Positions 1 to 8,958 are shown, counted from the first letter of the stretch. The stretch is 64,000 bases of DNA from JACMNW01 sp963708425 (GCA_963708425.1 OY970206.1:1984001-2048000), one strand, 5' to 3'. Notes: generated by a model not told the origin, from the sequence alone. Numbers and translations are program-made.

Positions 1-1018
1 AGGTCAGGCCTTCGCGCGCATCATCACCGGTGAAATCAATTTTTTCACGCTTGGCGATGCCCGATGTCTGGGCATAGTTGTTGATCGTGCGGGTCAGCGC
101 GCCACGAAAGCCCGCCATATGGGTGCCGCCATCGCGCTGCGGGATGTTGTTGGTAAAGGGCAGCACCATTTCATTGTAGCTGTCGTTCCACCACATCGCG
201 ACTTCAACGGTCATACCGTTGCGTTCACCGATCATGTAAATCGGCTCGGCCAGGATCGAAGATTTCGACCGATCAAGGTATTTCACATATTCGCGCACGC
301 CGCCTTCGTAGAACAGTTCGGAATGCAGCGGTTCAGCGGGGCGTTCGTCTTCGATTATGATGCGGACGCCGGAATTCAGGAACGCCAATTCGCGCAGGCG
401 GTTTTCCAGCACCTTGAAGTGGTAGTCGAGATTGGAAAAGGTGCCATCCTCGACATTGGTTTTGGCCGACGCCAGAAACCGCACTTCGGTGCCACGTTCA
501 CCGGGGGCGGGACCAACGGGGTAGACATGCACAGTGCAATCGCCGTTTTCAAACCGGGCGCGATATTCGGTGTCATTGCGCCACACGCGCAACTCCAGCC
601 ATTCGGACAGGGCGTTCACCACCGACACGCCAACGCCGTGCAGGCCGCCCGAAACCTTGTAGGCGTTGCCGGTGTCATCAGTGTTGTTGAATTTGCCGCC
701 CGCATGCAGCTGAGTCATGATCACTTCGGCGGCGGAAACGCCTTCTTCGGCATGAATATCAACTGGGATGCCACGGCCATTGTCGCGCACGGAAACCGAG
801 TTATCGGCATGTATTTTCACCGTCACCGCGGTGGCATGGCCAGCCAGCGCTTCGTCAATTCCGTTATCGACAACTTCATACACCATGTGGTGCAGGCCTG
901 ACCCATCATCAGTGTCACCAATATACATGCCGGGGCGCTTGCGAACCGCCTCTAAGCCTCGGAGAACTTTGATAGAATCGGCATCATAGGCTTGTGTGTT
1001 GATTTCGACGTCGGACAT
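1..1018 (-). CDS. gyrB: DNA gyrase subunit B (5' part only; gene runs off the left edge)
   Basis: The minus strand is open from an ATG at 1018 to the window edge and gives about 339 N-terminal residues of GyrB, the ATPase subunit of the type II topoisomerase that introduces negative supercoils. The GHKL ATPase domain is clear: EVVDNGIDEALAG at residues 48-60, with Glu48 as likely general base and Asn52 as Mg ligand, then DNGRGIP at 79-85 and GGLHGVGVSVVNALS further on. The start of the transducer domain follows. The TOPRIM and C-terminal parts lie outside the window. The gene follows the recF unit on the same strand, with two non-replication genes in between. No frameshift is visible in the part shown. 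Confidence 0.97.
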   Translation of the reverse strand, partial: MSDVEINTQAYDADSIKVLRGLEAVRKRPGMYIGDTDDGSGLHHMVYEVVDNGIDEALAGHATAVTVKIHADNSVSVRDNGRGIPVDIHAEEGVSAAEVIMTQLHAGGKFNNTDDTGNAYKVSGGLHGVGVSVVNALSEWLELRVWRNDTEYRARFENGDCTVHVYPVGPAPGERGTEVRFLASAKTNVEDGTFSNLDYHFKVLENRLRELAFLNSGVRIIIEDERPAEPLHSELFYEGGVREYVKYLDRSKSSILAEPIYMIGERNGMTVEVAMWWNDSYNEMVLPFTNNIPQRDGGTHMAGFRGALTRTINNYAQTSGIAKREKIDFTGDDAREGLT

Positions 1019-1098
1019 GCGGCCAGAACCCTTGTGTTGCCCGCGACTTATAGCGGTTTAGGGCGGCATTGTCACGCGTTGGGCACAAGATTTAGCGG

Positions 1099-1719
1099 TT
1101 AGCCGCTGGCAATCGCCAGCCCGACAAGGATCATGAGCCCCCCTGCGATAATGTTGGTGCGGCGCAGTGCCGTCGGTGAGGTAAGCAGCTTGCGGGCGCG
1201 GTCGATTGAGGCGGCCAGGATCAAATTTCCGGTTAGCGGGATGGCGACCGACAGGGCGATAATAGCAGCAATATCAAGTGGCGTGACGCGGCTAAGATCG
1301 AAGAAGCCCGGCAGCACGCCCATGTAAAAGAGAATGGCCTTTGGATTGCCAATAACCACGGCGACCCCGGTGGCGAAGCCTGCCCAAAGGCCGGGCTTGG
1401 TAAGGCGGCTGTCGGACGAGATGCCCTTGCCGGCATGGCGGATCAGCATTGTGCCCATAACCACAAAGGTGATGGCAGCGATCCAGTGCATTACCGTCAT
1501 AAATTGCGAAAACTGGGCAACGATCCAAGTAAGGCCAAAGATCGCGACCAACGGCCAAAGTGCATCGCCGATAGTAACGCCCGCGGCAAGCGGCCATGCT
1601 GCGTTAAAGCCGCCTGACATGGCGCGTGCCAGCAGGGCAACCCAGACCGGTCCGGGGGTTGCAAACAACACCAGAAGTGCCCCAGCGTAAAATAGCAGAT
1701 CGGTCGCGGATACGGTCAT
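1099..1719 (-). CDS. LysE/RhtB family amino-acid exporter
   Basis: A 206-residue integral membrane protein of the LysE/RhtB translocator superfamily, which exports amino acids or related small metabolites. The family's PGP motif follows the first membrane segment (FATPGPVW), and about six hydrophobic segments fit the normal length of 200-210 residues. I chose the ATG at 1719 because it forms an ATGA overlap with the stop of the upstream VOC gene; the longer frame upstream has no homologous character. The gene is probably co-transcribed with the VOC gene and recF. The substrate cannot be told from the sequence. Confidence 0.85.
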   Translation of the reverse strand: MTVSATDLLFYAGALLVLFATPGPVWVALLARAMSGGFNAAWPLAAGVTIGDALWPLVAIFGLTWIVAQFSQFMTVMHWIAAITFVVMGTMLIRHAGKGISSDSRLTKPGLWAGFATGVAVVIGNPKAILFYMGVLPGFFDLSRVTPLDIAAIIALSVAIPLTGNLILAASIDRARKLLTSPTALRRTNIIAGGLMILVGLAIASG

Positions 1720-2147
1720 TCCGGGGTGGGCAACGTTAATGACCCATCGGCCGACAATGACCAAAACGGGTTCATCGCCAGTTCCCACACGTGGCCATCG
1801 GGATCGGCCCAATAACCGGAGTAACCGCCCCAGAAGACCTTTTCTGGGGCTTTTAGCGCGGTGCCCCCGGCGGCGATGGCGGCGGCGAAGGCGGCATCAA
1901 CCTCGGCCTCGGTGGCAAAGTTCTGCGCCAACGTGACGGCACCTGTGCCTAAACGCGCGCCGGGGCGACCCTGATCGGTTGCCAGATCATCGCGACCAAA
2001 TAGGCCTAAAACTGCGCCGTGCATTTGGTAGAACGCAACGCCATCAGTGCCCGAATGCTGTATCCAGCCCAGACGGCCATAAAACGCGCGTGACGCCGCC
2101 AAATCAGCAACGCCAAGAGTGATCAGGGTGATGCGTTGCGGAGTCAT
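1716..2147 (-). CDS. VOC superfamily (glyoxalase/bleomycin-resistance-like) protein
   Basis: A 143-residue protein of the vicinal-oxygen-chelate superfamily. The N-terminus carries the typical ITLGVADLAASRAFYGRLGW start of a beta-alpha-beta-beta-beta module. The end has the usual GYSGYWADPDGHVWELAMNP motif, in which the glutamate is the usual metal ligand. A second module fills the middle. Members include glyoxalase I, dioxygenases and antibiotic-binding proteins, so the substrate is unknown. The start overlaps the recF stop by four bases (ATGA) and the stop overlaps the exporter start, which suggests one transcript and translational coupling. The link to recF is probably one of position, not function. 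Confidence 0.85.
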   Translation of the reverse strand: MTPQRITLITLGVADLAASRAFYGRLGWIQHSGTDGVAFYQMHGAVLGLFGRDDLATDQGRPGARLGTGAVTLAQNFATEAEVDAAFAAAIAAGGTALKAPEKVFWGGYSGYWADPDGHVWELAMNPFWSLSADGSLTLPTPE

Positions 2148-3253
2148 GGTGTGATCTCTGTTACAACCGAGTCGCCGTTATAGTCTGTAATTTCAAAATT
2201 TTGGGCGCGGGCACCGAGGGTATCGAACAGCTCGGCCCCGGTACCTGTCATCAGTGCCTGTGCCCCGAGGGCACAAAGCTCATCATAAAGGGCAGCGCGG
2301 CGCGCGGCGTCAAGATGAGCTGCGACCTCATCCAGCAGAACGATCGGGGCGGTGCCGACATCGGCTGCAAGGGCACGGGCATTGGCGAGGATAAGGCTGA
2401 TGAGAAGCGCCTTTTGTTCGCCAGTTGAACATTGATCAGCGGGCATCGCCTTGGAAGAATAGATGGCCGCCATGTCGTCGCGGTGCGGGCCAACTAAGGT
2501 ACGCCCAGCTGCAATGTCGCGGCGGCGACTATCAGACAGGGCTTCGGCCAGATGTTCCGCGGCAACAGTGTCGTCACCGTCTGGACCGATTATCGCCAGA
2601 TCTGCCTGCGGAAAGGCAGTTTCGGCCCCGACTTGCGCGTGCAAAAGGCGCTCAAGTGTCGCAGCGCGGTTTACCACGATTTTAGCACCAGCCCGCGCCA
2701 TCTGGCCTTCTAGCGCGCTATACCAATGTGGATCGGTTACTTGGTCTTTTAGCAAGCGGTTGCGGTCGCGCATGGCCCTTTCGTAGGTCAGCACCGCGTC
2801 GGCATGATCGGGGGCAAAGCTAAGGGTCATCCGATCAAGGAAACGGCGACGGCCCTCAGCAGCCTCGATCCACAGCCGATCCATTGCGGGGACCAGCCAG
2901 ACCATCCGCAGGATGCGGGCGAGGCTGATTTGCGTGGCTGCCTTGCCATCAATCAGCAGCTGCCGCCCCTCGCCTATGGTCGCCCAAGTTTCAATCTGAT
3001 GCGCGGTGCCAAGGCCTTGGACGTCTGCGGTAACCTTCCAGCCCAAAGCTTCGGGTTTGCGAGCCATTTCATCGGCCGCGGCCCGTCGCAGGCCGCGACC
3101 GGGCGATAGCAACGAGACGGCTTCGAGGATGTTGGTTTTGCCTGCGCCATTAGCCCCGTAAATCGCTACAGGACGACCGTCGAACGCCAACCGCGCGGCA
3201 CGGTGGCTGCGGAAATGGGATAGTGTCAGGGAAGTGATTGCCAGCCCAGCCAC
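2144..3253 (-). CDS. recF: DNA replication/repair protein RecF
   Basis: A 369-residue ABC-type ATPase of the RecFOR pathway, which helps load RecA at single-strand gaps on stalled forks. The N-terminus ITSLTLSHFRSHRAA is typical of RecF, the Walker A motif GANGAGKTN is at residues 33-41, and a C-terminal STGEQKALL signature is followed by a Walker B-like IVLLDEVAAHLD. Length is normal for the family. It lies downstream of dnaN in the conserved dnaA-dnaN-recF-gyrB order, about 67 bases after the dnaN stop. Its stop overlaps the VOC start. The ATG at 3253 puts the family's conserved N-terminus at the right place. Confidence 0.97.
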   Translation of the reverse strand: MAGLAITSLTLSHFRSHRAARLAFDGRPVAIYGANGAGKTNILEAVSLLSPGRGLRRAAADEMARKPEALGWKVTADVQGLGTAHQIETWATIGEGRQLLIDGKAATQISLARILRMVWLVPAMDRLWIEAAEGRRRFLDRMTLSFAPDHADAVLTYERAMRDRNRLLKDQVTDPHWYSALEGQMARAGAKIVVNRAATLERLLHAQVGAETAFPQADLAIIGPDGDDTVAAEHLAEALSDSRRRDIAAGRTLVGPHRDDMAAIYSSKAMPADQCSTGEQKALLISLILANARALAADVGTAPIVLLDEVAAHLDAARRAALYDELCALGAQALMTGTGAELFDTLGARAQNFEITDYNGDSVVTEITP

Positions 3254-3320
3254 TCGCGTTTTGGCCTTTCATTCGGGTGAAAATATCCCAAGGCGTCCGG
3301 GGGCCGGGCCTAGGCGTATA

Positions 3321-4439
3321 TCACACGCGCATTGGCATGACGACGTAGACTGCCGACATGTCGTTGCCTTCGCGCATCAACGTTGGATCGCCTGAGGAGT
3401 TGAAAAGGAAGACGGCATTTTCGCGATCAACCTGACTGGCGATCTCTAGCAAGTATTTGGCGTTAAAGCCGATTTCCAGATGTTCGTCAGCATAGGCGAC
3501 GGCCAGCTCTTCTTCGGCGGCACCTGAATCTGGTGCATTGACCGACAAGATAAGGCGGTCTTCATCCAGCGATAACTTAACCGCGCGCGACCGTTCCGAT
3601 GACACAGTTGCCACACGGTCTACCGCCTTGGCGAACTCTGCGGCGTCCACCTCCAAACGGCGGGTGTTGCCGGTGGGGATGACGCGGGTGTAATCGGGGA
3701 AGGTTCCGTCGATGACTTTGGAGGTAAGCGTGACGGCAGGCGTGGCGAAGCGGATCTTGGTTTCAGACACTGAGACCGCTATTGTTGCTTCATCATCATC
3801 CAGCAGTTTGCGCAGTTCGCCGACGGTTTTGCGCGGCACGATGACGCCCGCCATGCCTGCTGCATTTTCTGGCAAAGGTGCGTCGATGCGGGCAAGGCGG
3901 TGACCATCCGTTGCGACACAGCGCAAGACAGGGCCGCTGTCGCCGGTTGCAACGTGCATGTAGACGCCGTTCAGGTAGTAGCGCGTTTCCTCGGTCGAGA
4001 TGGCGAATTTGGCCTTGTCGAACAGGCGGCGCAGCACTGGGGCAGGGGCCGAAAAGTTGGAAGCATACTCCGACGTTGCCATGACCGGAAAATCTTCGCG
4101 CGGCAGCGTGGCAAGGCTGAATGTTGACCGACCTGCCGCTATGGTCAATCGACCGGTTGCTCCGTCTTCTGTCAAGCTAACGAGTGAGCCATCGGGCAGT
4201 TTGCGAATGATTTCGTGTAACATCACCGCCGAGACAGTGGTGGCACCGGGACGTTCGACCACAGCCGGGGCACGATCAACAACTTCGATATCTAGGTCCG
4301 TGGCGCGAAAGCTAACCTGCGCCCCTTCGGCTTCGATCAGTACGTTCGCAAGGATCGGGATAGTGTTGCGGCGTTCTACAACCGATTGGGCCTGACCAAG
4401 CGCTTTAAGCAGAGTTCCGCGTTCGATACTGATTTTCAT
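3321..4439 (-). CDS. dnaN: DNA polymerase III sliding clamp, beta subunit
   Basis: A 372-residue beta clamp that encircles DNA and tethers polymerase III. The N-terminus MKISIERGTLLKAL and C-terminus ending YVVMPMRV are characteristic, and three repeated clamp domains fill the normal length (E. coli 366). The ATG at 4439 gives the conserved N-terminus; an in-frame codon 15 bases upstream would only add MGEKT. The gene lies between dnaA and recF in the standard order. A 354-base gap separates it from dnaA, so it may have its own promoter there. Confidence 0.97.
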   Translation of the reverse strand: MKISIERGTLLKALGQAQSVVERRNTIPILANVLIEAEGAQVSFRATDLDIEVVDRAPAVVERPGATTVSAVMLHEIIRKLPDGSLVSLTEDGATGRLTIAAGRSTFSLATLPREDFPVMATSEYASNFSAPAPVLRRLFDKAKFAISTEETRYYLNGVYMHVATGDSGPVLRCVATDGHRLARIDAPLPENAAGMAGVIVPRKTVGELRKLLDDDEATIAVSVSETKIRFATPAVTLTSKVIDGTFPDYTRVIPTGNTRRLEVDAAEFAKAVDRVATVSSERSRAVKLSLDEDRLILSVNAPDSGAAEEELAVAYADEHLEIGFNAKYLLEIASQVDRENAVFLFNSSGDPTLMREGNDMSAVYVVMPMRV

Positions 4440-4793
4440 GGTCTTTTCTCCCAACCGTCGCCCCCTCGGGGACGTCGAAACTAGCTGTTTCTAAGGGTTT
4501 CACAAGGGCTTTGAACCAAAGGAAATGGGTTTCGTGGCGACAGATTGGGAAAGTCGGCTCAAATGGCGCGTTATCGTGGATTTAAGTTACTGAATCAAAA
4601 AAAGAAAGTGGCAGCAGCGATGCAGTTGCGTAGGTGCCGACGTCAACGGAGCGCCAGAATTTACCTATCGGTTTCGATGTGGTGTCGAATCGCGATCACA
4701 ACGGTTTGGTCGGGTATGCAGCCTACGAAATATTCGCCGACGGTGCTGTCGGATGCAACGATGTAGGCCGGAAATGGCACGACGGCTTTTGAG
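4440..4793. other. dnaA-dnaN intergenic region, 354 bp
   Basis: No gene is well supported here. On the minus strand a 39-codon frame starting at GTG 4780 and ending at TAA 4661 begins 14 bases after the dnaA stop, but it has only a weak ribosome-binding site. The plus-strand frame at 4545-4766 is rich in basic residues and looks random. A short GC-rich inverted repeat (CGTCGCCCC / GGGGACG) lies in the dnaN leader near 4456-4474. I saw no consensus DnaA boxes. Confidence 0.4.
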
Positions 4794-6161
4794 TCAGCCT
4801 TGCAGCAGGCGGCGCAGAAGTTGAAGGTCATCGGACAACTGGCTGTCTGTCGACATCAGCTCCTCGATCTTGCGGACACCGTGCATGATGGTCGTGTGAT
4901 CACGTCCGCCGAACCTGCGGCCGATTTCAGGTAAACTTCGGGGCGTCAGTTGCTTGGAGAGATACATCGCAATCTGTCGGGGCCGCGCGATGGTGCGCAC
5001 ACGTTTGGGGCCAATCATGTCGGACAGCCGGATGTTGTAATGCTCGGCGACCTTGCGCTGAATTTCCTCGATAGTGACCTTGCGATCTGAGGCGCGCAAA
5101 ATATCCGCGAGGCAGTCTTGGGCGAGATCAAGGGTTATTTCCCGCCCGACAAGGCTGGCAAAAGCGAAAAGGCGCATTAGCGCACCTTCAAGTACCCGCA
5201 CATTGGTAGTGATGCGGTGAGCGAGGAATTCGACAACGCCGTCAGCCAAAACCAGACCGCGATACTGCTGGCGGTAAAATTCGGCCTTCTGCTGCATGAT
5301 CCCCAAGCGCAATTCATAATCGGTAGGATGCAGATCAACGACAAGGCCACACTGCAGGCGGCTTTTAATTCGCTCTTCCAGATCCTTAATCTCACCCGGC
5401 GCGCGGTCCGCCGAAATAACGATCTGCTTATTCTGATCAACCAGAGCATTGAAAGTATGAAAGAACTCTTCCTGGGTTGAGTCTTTGCCGGCGATGAATT
5501 GCACGTCATCGACCATCAGAACATCAACCGACCGGAATAGCTCTTTGAAATCCATGATCTGACGTTCACGCAGGGCTTGTACAAAGCGGTACATAAATTG
5601 CTCGGCAGAAAGATAAAGCACGCGCAAGTGCGGCTGGCGCAAATTAATCTCATGCGCGATGGCGTGCATCAGGTGAGTTTTGCCTAGCCCGACGCCACCA
5701 TAAAGGAAAAGCGGATTAAACGACACTGGGCCGCCCTCAGCAACACGGCGGGCGGCGGCGTTTGCAAGCTCGTTCGGTTTGCCAACAACAAAGGTTTCAA
5801 AGGTAAAGCGAGCGTCGAGTGGTGCACCGGGGACCTCCTCGAACGCAGAAGCACGTGATTTGTTTGCTGTGCGAGCCATTGGTTTGGCGGCGCTTTTCTT
5901 TTGGTGGGGTGAAGAGGCCGTAAGTCCTGCCAAAAATTCAAGCCGTTCAACCGAAGCACCGGCATCAATCATGTGCAATTGAATCTGGTCTGCATAATTC
6001 CGCGACACCCAATTACCGTGGAACTGCGACGGCACTTCAAATGAGGCAACGCCATTCTTTAGCTGGGTCAGCTTGAGTGGTTCGATCCAAGTCACGTAAT
6101 TGTTCTTGCCGATCCGCTTGAGCAATTCCTGCTGCACACGTCCCCAAGTTTCGTTCGTCAT
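4794..6161 (-). CDS. dnaA: Chromosomal replication initiator DnaA
   Basis: A 455-residue AAA+ initiator that binds DnaA boxes and opens oriC. Domain I begins MTNETWGRVQQELLKRIGKN. The AAA+ core has Walker A GGVGLGKTH at about 155-163 and Walker B MVDDVQF at 216-222. The C-terminal helix-turn-helix carries the DnaA signature GRDHTTIMHGVRKIEEL. I chose the ATG at 6161 because it gives the family's usual N-terminus; the longer frame to 6422 adds 87 residues with many Cys and no family character. It heads the replication block dnaA-dnaN-recF. The 535-base leader with several inverted repeats may control it. Confidence 0.97.
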   Translation of the reverse strand: MTNETWGRVQQELLKRIGKNNYVTWIEPLKLTQLKNGVASFEVPSQFHGNWVSRNYADQIQLHMIDAGASVERLEFLAGLTASSPHQKKSAAKPMARTANKSRASAFEEVPGAPLDARFTFETFVVGKPNELANAAARRVAEGGPVSFNPLFLYGGVGLGKTHLMHAIAHEINLRQPHLRVLYLSAEQFMYRFVQALRERQIMDFKELFRSVDVLMVDDVQFIAGKDSTQEEFFHTFNALVDQNKQIVISADRAPGEIKDLEERIKSRLQCGLVVDLHPTDYELRLGIMQQKAEFYRQQYRGLVLADGVVEFLAHRITTNVRVLEGALMRLFAFASLVGREITLDLAQDCLADILRASDRKVTIEEIQRKVAEHYNIRLSDMIGPKRVRTIARPRQIAMYLSKQLTPRSLPEIGRRFGGRDHTTIMHGVRKIEELMSTDSQLSDDLQLLRRLLQG

Positions 6162-6510
6162 TGTCTTTGCCCGCCCCCAAACACGATACCCGGACAGGCC
6201 GGTCGTGTCGTTATTCTTGTCGCATATCAACTTTTCACTGGCCTTGGACGTGCCGTCAAAAATCCACTTTACACGGTTGCAATTTGCAGCCGCGCAATCG
6301 CAGATAAGACACATCACAGAGACAGATCGCAACCAAAACTGCGGGGCAGACCCGCAAGCATTGGCAGAACCAAAATACGCGCCGCTAGATGCGCACAAAC
6401 CAGCCACTGCGCCGCAATTCATAAATCCTGATCTGTGTTGGCGTTTGGCAGCGCGTGATCTTGGACTTACTTATTGCGACCGCGTCATGTCCCCCAAGAC
6501 GAAGTGAATC

Positions 6511-6530
6511 GCTTGCTTAAGCTAGCAAGC
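6511..6530. repeat. Inverted repeat in the dnaA leader
   Basis: Perfect 7-bp arms GCTTGCT and AGCAAGC flank a 6-base loop. No T-run follows on the minus strand, so an intrinsic terminator is unlikely; an operator or leader hairpin is possible. It lies about 350 bases upstream of the dnaA start. Confidence 0.5.
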
Positions 6531-6618
6531 CTCCAGCATGGACCGCAACCGAACATCTCGCTTGACAGGGCTTTGCTGTGGCGAATCCTTTTGGTCTTGC
6601 AAATTAGCAACGGCCGTC

Positions 6619-6633
6619 TTGCCAGACTGGCAA
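6619..6633. repeat. 15-bp palindrome downstream of rpsT
   Basis: Perfect 7-bp arms TTGCCAG and CTGGCAA around a single central base. The compact form looks more like a dimeric protein-binding site than a terminator. The weaker hairpin AAAGGA/TCCTTT at 6640-6656 lies just beside it and could be the rpsT terminator. Confidence 0.45.
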
Positions 6634-6696
6634 AATGCAAAAGGACGCGATCCTTTCGGATGCGTCCCATGCATAAAAAGTGCTATGTTATTGCGA

Positions 6697-6972
6697 TCAG
6701 GCGGCGGTTGCCGAAAGCCCCTTAACACGCGAAGACAGCCGCGACATTTTCCGCGCCACAGTGTTCTTGTGCATGATGCCCTTGGTGATTCCCCGAGCGA
6801 GTTCTGGCTGAGCAAGTTTTAGCGCAGCGGAAGCAGCGTCTTGGTTGCCAGAAGCCAGCGCTTCTTCAACTTTGCGCAGGAAGGTGCGAATCCGGGAGCG
6901 GCGCGCCTTGTTGATGTCGGCACGGGCCTCGGACTGACGGGCGCGTTTTTTGGATTGTGTGCTATTGGCCAT
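6697..6972 (-). CDS. rpsT: 30S ribosomal protein S20
   Basis: A 91-residue, highly basic protein that binds 16S rRNA early in small-subunit assembly. The start MANSTQSKKRARQSEARADINKARRSR and the later KNTVARKMSRLSSRVKGL segment are characteristic of bS20, and length is normal. It sits between the enoyl-CoA hydratase gene and dnaA on the minus strand, an order common in Rhodobacterales. The stop is followed by the long dnaA leader. Confidence 0.96.
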   Translation of the reverse strand: MANSTQSKKRARQSEARADINKARRSRIRTFLRKVEEALASGNQDAASAALKLAQPELARGITKGIMHKNTVARKMSRLSSRVKGLSATAA

Positions 6973-7071
6973 TGATGTCGGCTTTCGGGTTTTCGCTTAC
7001 GATAAATCTGAAGTCGGGTCTTTACGGGCGAGTCGGGCACAAGTCAACCGGGCAAGCACGGATTGTGACGT

Positions 7072-7848
7072 TCATTTGTCGCGAAACTGCGGCTGGCGCT
7101 TTTCAAGGAACGCTGCCATGCCCTCTTTCTGATCCTTGGTGGCGAAAAGCGCGTGGAAAATCCTGCGCTCAAACAACAATCCTTCGCGTAGCGAGCCTTC
7201 TTGGGCGCGATTGACCGCCTCCTTTGCAGCCATAACGGCGAGCGCGGATTTCTGCGCGATCTTGCGGGCAATTTTCAGCGCCTCTTCGATCAGGATGTCA
7301 GCGGTAACGACGCGGCTGACCAGGCCACTACGTTCCGCTTCGGCTGCGTCCATGAACCGGCCTGTCAGATGCATGTCCATGGACTTGGACTTGCCAACAA
7401 AGCGGGTCAGGCGCTGAGTGCCGCCCATGCCCGGCACGATGCCGAGGTTAATTTCAGGCTGGCCGAATTTGGCCGTGTCGGACGCGATGATGAAATCGCA
7501 CATCATGGCCAGTTCGCAGCCGCCACCTAGGGCAAAGCCAGAAACGGCGGCAATGATGGGTTTCCGAATACGAAGAATCGCCTCGGCCTCGGGGCCGAAT
7601 AGATCACCGCTGAACGCGTCGACAAAGTCCTTGCCAGCCATTTCGCGTACATCTGCCCCAGCGGCGAATGCCTTTTCCGACCCAGTCAGAACGATGCAGC
7701 GAACTTGGTCGTTGGCATCAGCCGATGTGAGTGCCTGCGCAAGTTCCGCCATCAACGCCGAGTTTAGTGCGTTCAGGGCATCTGGGCGGTTTAGCCGGAT
7801 CAGAGCAACATCATCGTCGATCTCGACGATCAGGGTCGTGTACGTCAT
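7072..7848 (-). CDS. Enoyl-CoA hydratase
   Basis: A 258-residue crotonase-fold protein that probably hydrates trans-2-enoyl-CoA in beta-oxidation. Both conserved oxyanion-hole regions are visible (AFAAGADVREM and GGGCELAMMCDF). So are the catalytic-region segments: an EINLGIVPGMGGTQRL motif and a preceding glutamate. Length matches the mitochondrial ECHS1/PaaF type. The ATG at 7848 is preferred over 7863 because GGGGAA lies a normal distance before it. Substrate chain length cannot be told. It lies between mutM and rpsT, all on the minus strand. Confidence 0.92.
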   Translation of the reverse strand: MTYTTLIVEIDDDVALIRLNRPDALNALNSALMAELAQALTSADANDQVRCIVLTGSEKAFAAGADVREMAGKDFVDAFSGDLFGPEAEAILRIRKPIIAAVSGFALGGGCELAMMCDFIIASDTAKFGQPEINLGIVPGMGGTQRLTRFVGKSKSMDMHLTGRFMDAAEAERSGLVSRVVTADILIEEALKIARKIAQKSALAVMAAKEAVNRAQEGSLREGLLFERRIFHALFATKDQKEGMAAFLEKRQPQFRDK

Positions 7849-7908
7849 CCGCTTGTTCCCCATCCCAGTTGATTAGTGTGATCTAACAGGCCGGAAGTCT
7901 GGATCAAG

Positions 7909-8760
7909 CTATCTCTGGCAAGTCGGGCAGTAGAACGATGATCGACCCGATTGTACGATGCGGATAATGGACGATCTGCAGCCGGGGGTGTTACAGGGCT
8001 CGCCCTCGCGACCGTAGACGTTGAACGCGTGCTGGAAGTAGCCCAATTCGCCGTCGGTCTGACGATAGTCGCGCAGGGATGACCCGCCAGCATCTATCGC
8101 CTCGGCCAGAACATCGCGTATGATTGGCGCAAGGCCCGCGACGCGGACAGCGGCAATCTGGCCAGCCTTGCGTGCTGGATTGATGCCGGCACGAAACAGC
8201 ACTTCGCAGACGTAAATGTTGCCAAGCCCGGCCACGACGCCCTGATCCAGCAGCGCAGATTTGATCGGCGTGTTGCGAGATTTAAGGCGTTCCGCAAGAT
8301 AATGCCCGGAAAAGGCATTGCCCAAGGGCTCGGGGCCGAGGCTTGCCAATAACGGGTGTGATTCGGCGCGATCTGTCGCGATCAGGTCCATCGAGCCGAA
8401 GCGTCGGGCGTCGTTGAATGTGACCCGCGCGCCACCCTCCATATTCAGCACCACATGATCGTGTTTGGCAGGGGTGGGATGATCGTGGTGAAAGTCGCCC
8501 AGCGGGGCACCCGACACCAACATACGCCCCGACATGCCAAGGTGAATGATCAAGGTTTCACCGGAATCCAGATCAGCCAAGATGTATTTGGATCGTCTGC
8601 GCAGGGCCGTGACGCGCTTACCCATCAGTCTGCCAGCCATGCCAAGTGGCAATGGCCAGCGCAGATCTGGACGGTTGACTACGGCCTGCACGATCAACCG
8701 GCCTTCCATGACGGGCAAAAGGCCACGCCTTACCGTTTCAACTTCGGGTAGCTCTGGCAT
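7909..8760 (-). CDS. mutM: Formamidopyrimidine-DNA glycosylase (Fpg/MutM)
   Basis: A 283-residue bifunctional glycosylase/AP lyase that excises 8-oxoguanine and formamidopyrimidines. The N-terminus PELPEVETVRRGL supplies the catalytic Pro2 and Glu3. A conserved RRRSKY segment follows near residue 57. The C-terminal zinc finger is present, with Cys pairs in CNTPGC and CPTC. Length is normal. The gene is divergent from ubiE across a 198-base gap that should hold both promoters, and it ends about 60 bases before the enoyl-CoA hydratase gene. Confidence 0.96.
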   Translation of the reverse strand: MPELPEVETVRRGLLPVMEGRLIVQAVVNRPDLRWPLPLGMAGRLMGKRVTALRRRSKYILADLDSGETLIIHLGMSGRMLVSGAPLGDFHHDHPTPAKHDHVVLNMEGGARVTFNDARRFGSMDLIATDRAESHPLLASLGPEPLGNAFSGHYLAERLKSRNTPIKSALLDQGVVAGLGNIYVCEVLFRAGINPARKAGQIAAVRVAGLAPIIRDVLAEAIDAGGSSLRDYRQTDGELGYFQHAFNVYGREGEPCNTPGCRSSIIRIVQSGRSSFYCPTCQR

Positions 8761-8958
8761 CGGTCGTTGGGTTCCAAGCTATGATTTGACGACAGGGGAA
8801 AGGAAACGGGGCGAACCCACAAGGCGTTTTGCGGCCGCGATACAGCAAATTGGCAAAATTGCGCGGTCGCCATGCCGCAGCGACCGACGCCATATTGTGG
8901 TTTTCACTTGGGAAACTTCCATATATCCCAAAAGCTGCAAATATTTGGCGGGCAGGCG

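Larger units (their letters stand above)
6162..6696. other. rpsT-dnaA intergenic region, 535 bp
   Basis: This long leader between rpsT and dnaA (both minus strand) should hold the rpsT terminator and the dnaA promoter. It contains three inverted repeats: GCTTGCT/AGCAAGC at 6511-6530, TTGCCAG/CTGGCAA at 6619-6633, and AAAGGA/TCCTTT at 6640-6656. I found no TTATCCACA-type DnaA boxes and no AT-rich 13-mer cluster, so the sequence gives no support for an origin here. No coding frame in it resembles a known protein. Confidence 0.5.

Noticed and set aside
6162..6422. 87-residue N-terminal extension of DnaA
   Set aside because: The Cys-rich extension has no family similarity; ATG 6161 gives the normal DnaA start.
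6162..6696. Chromosome replication origin next to dnaA
   Set aside because: No cluster of TTATCCACA-type boxes and no AT-rich unwinding element is seen; dnaA is often away from oriC in alphaproteobacteria.
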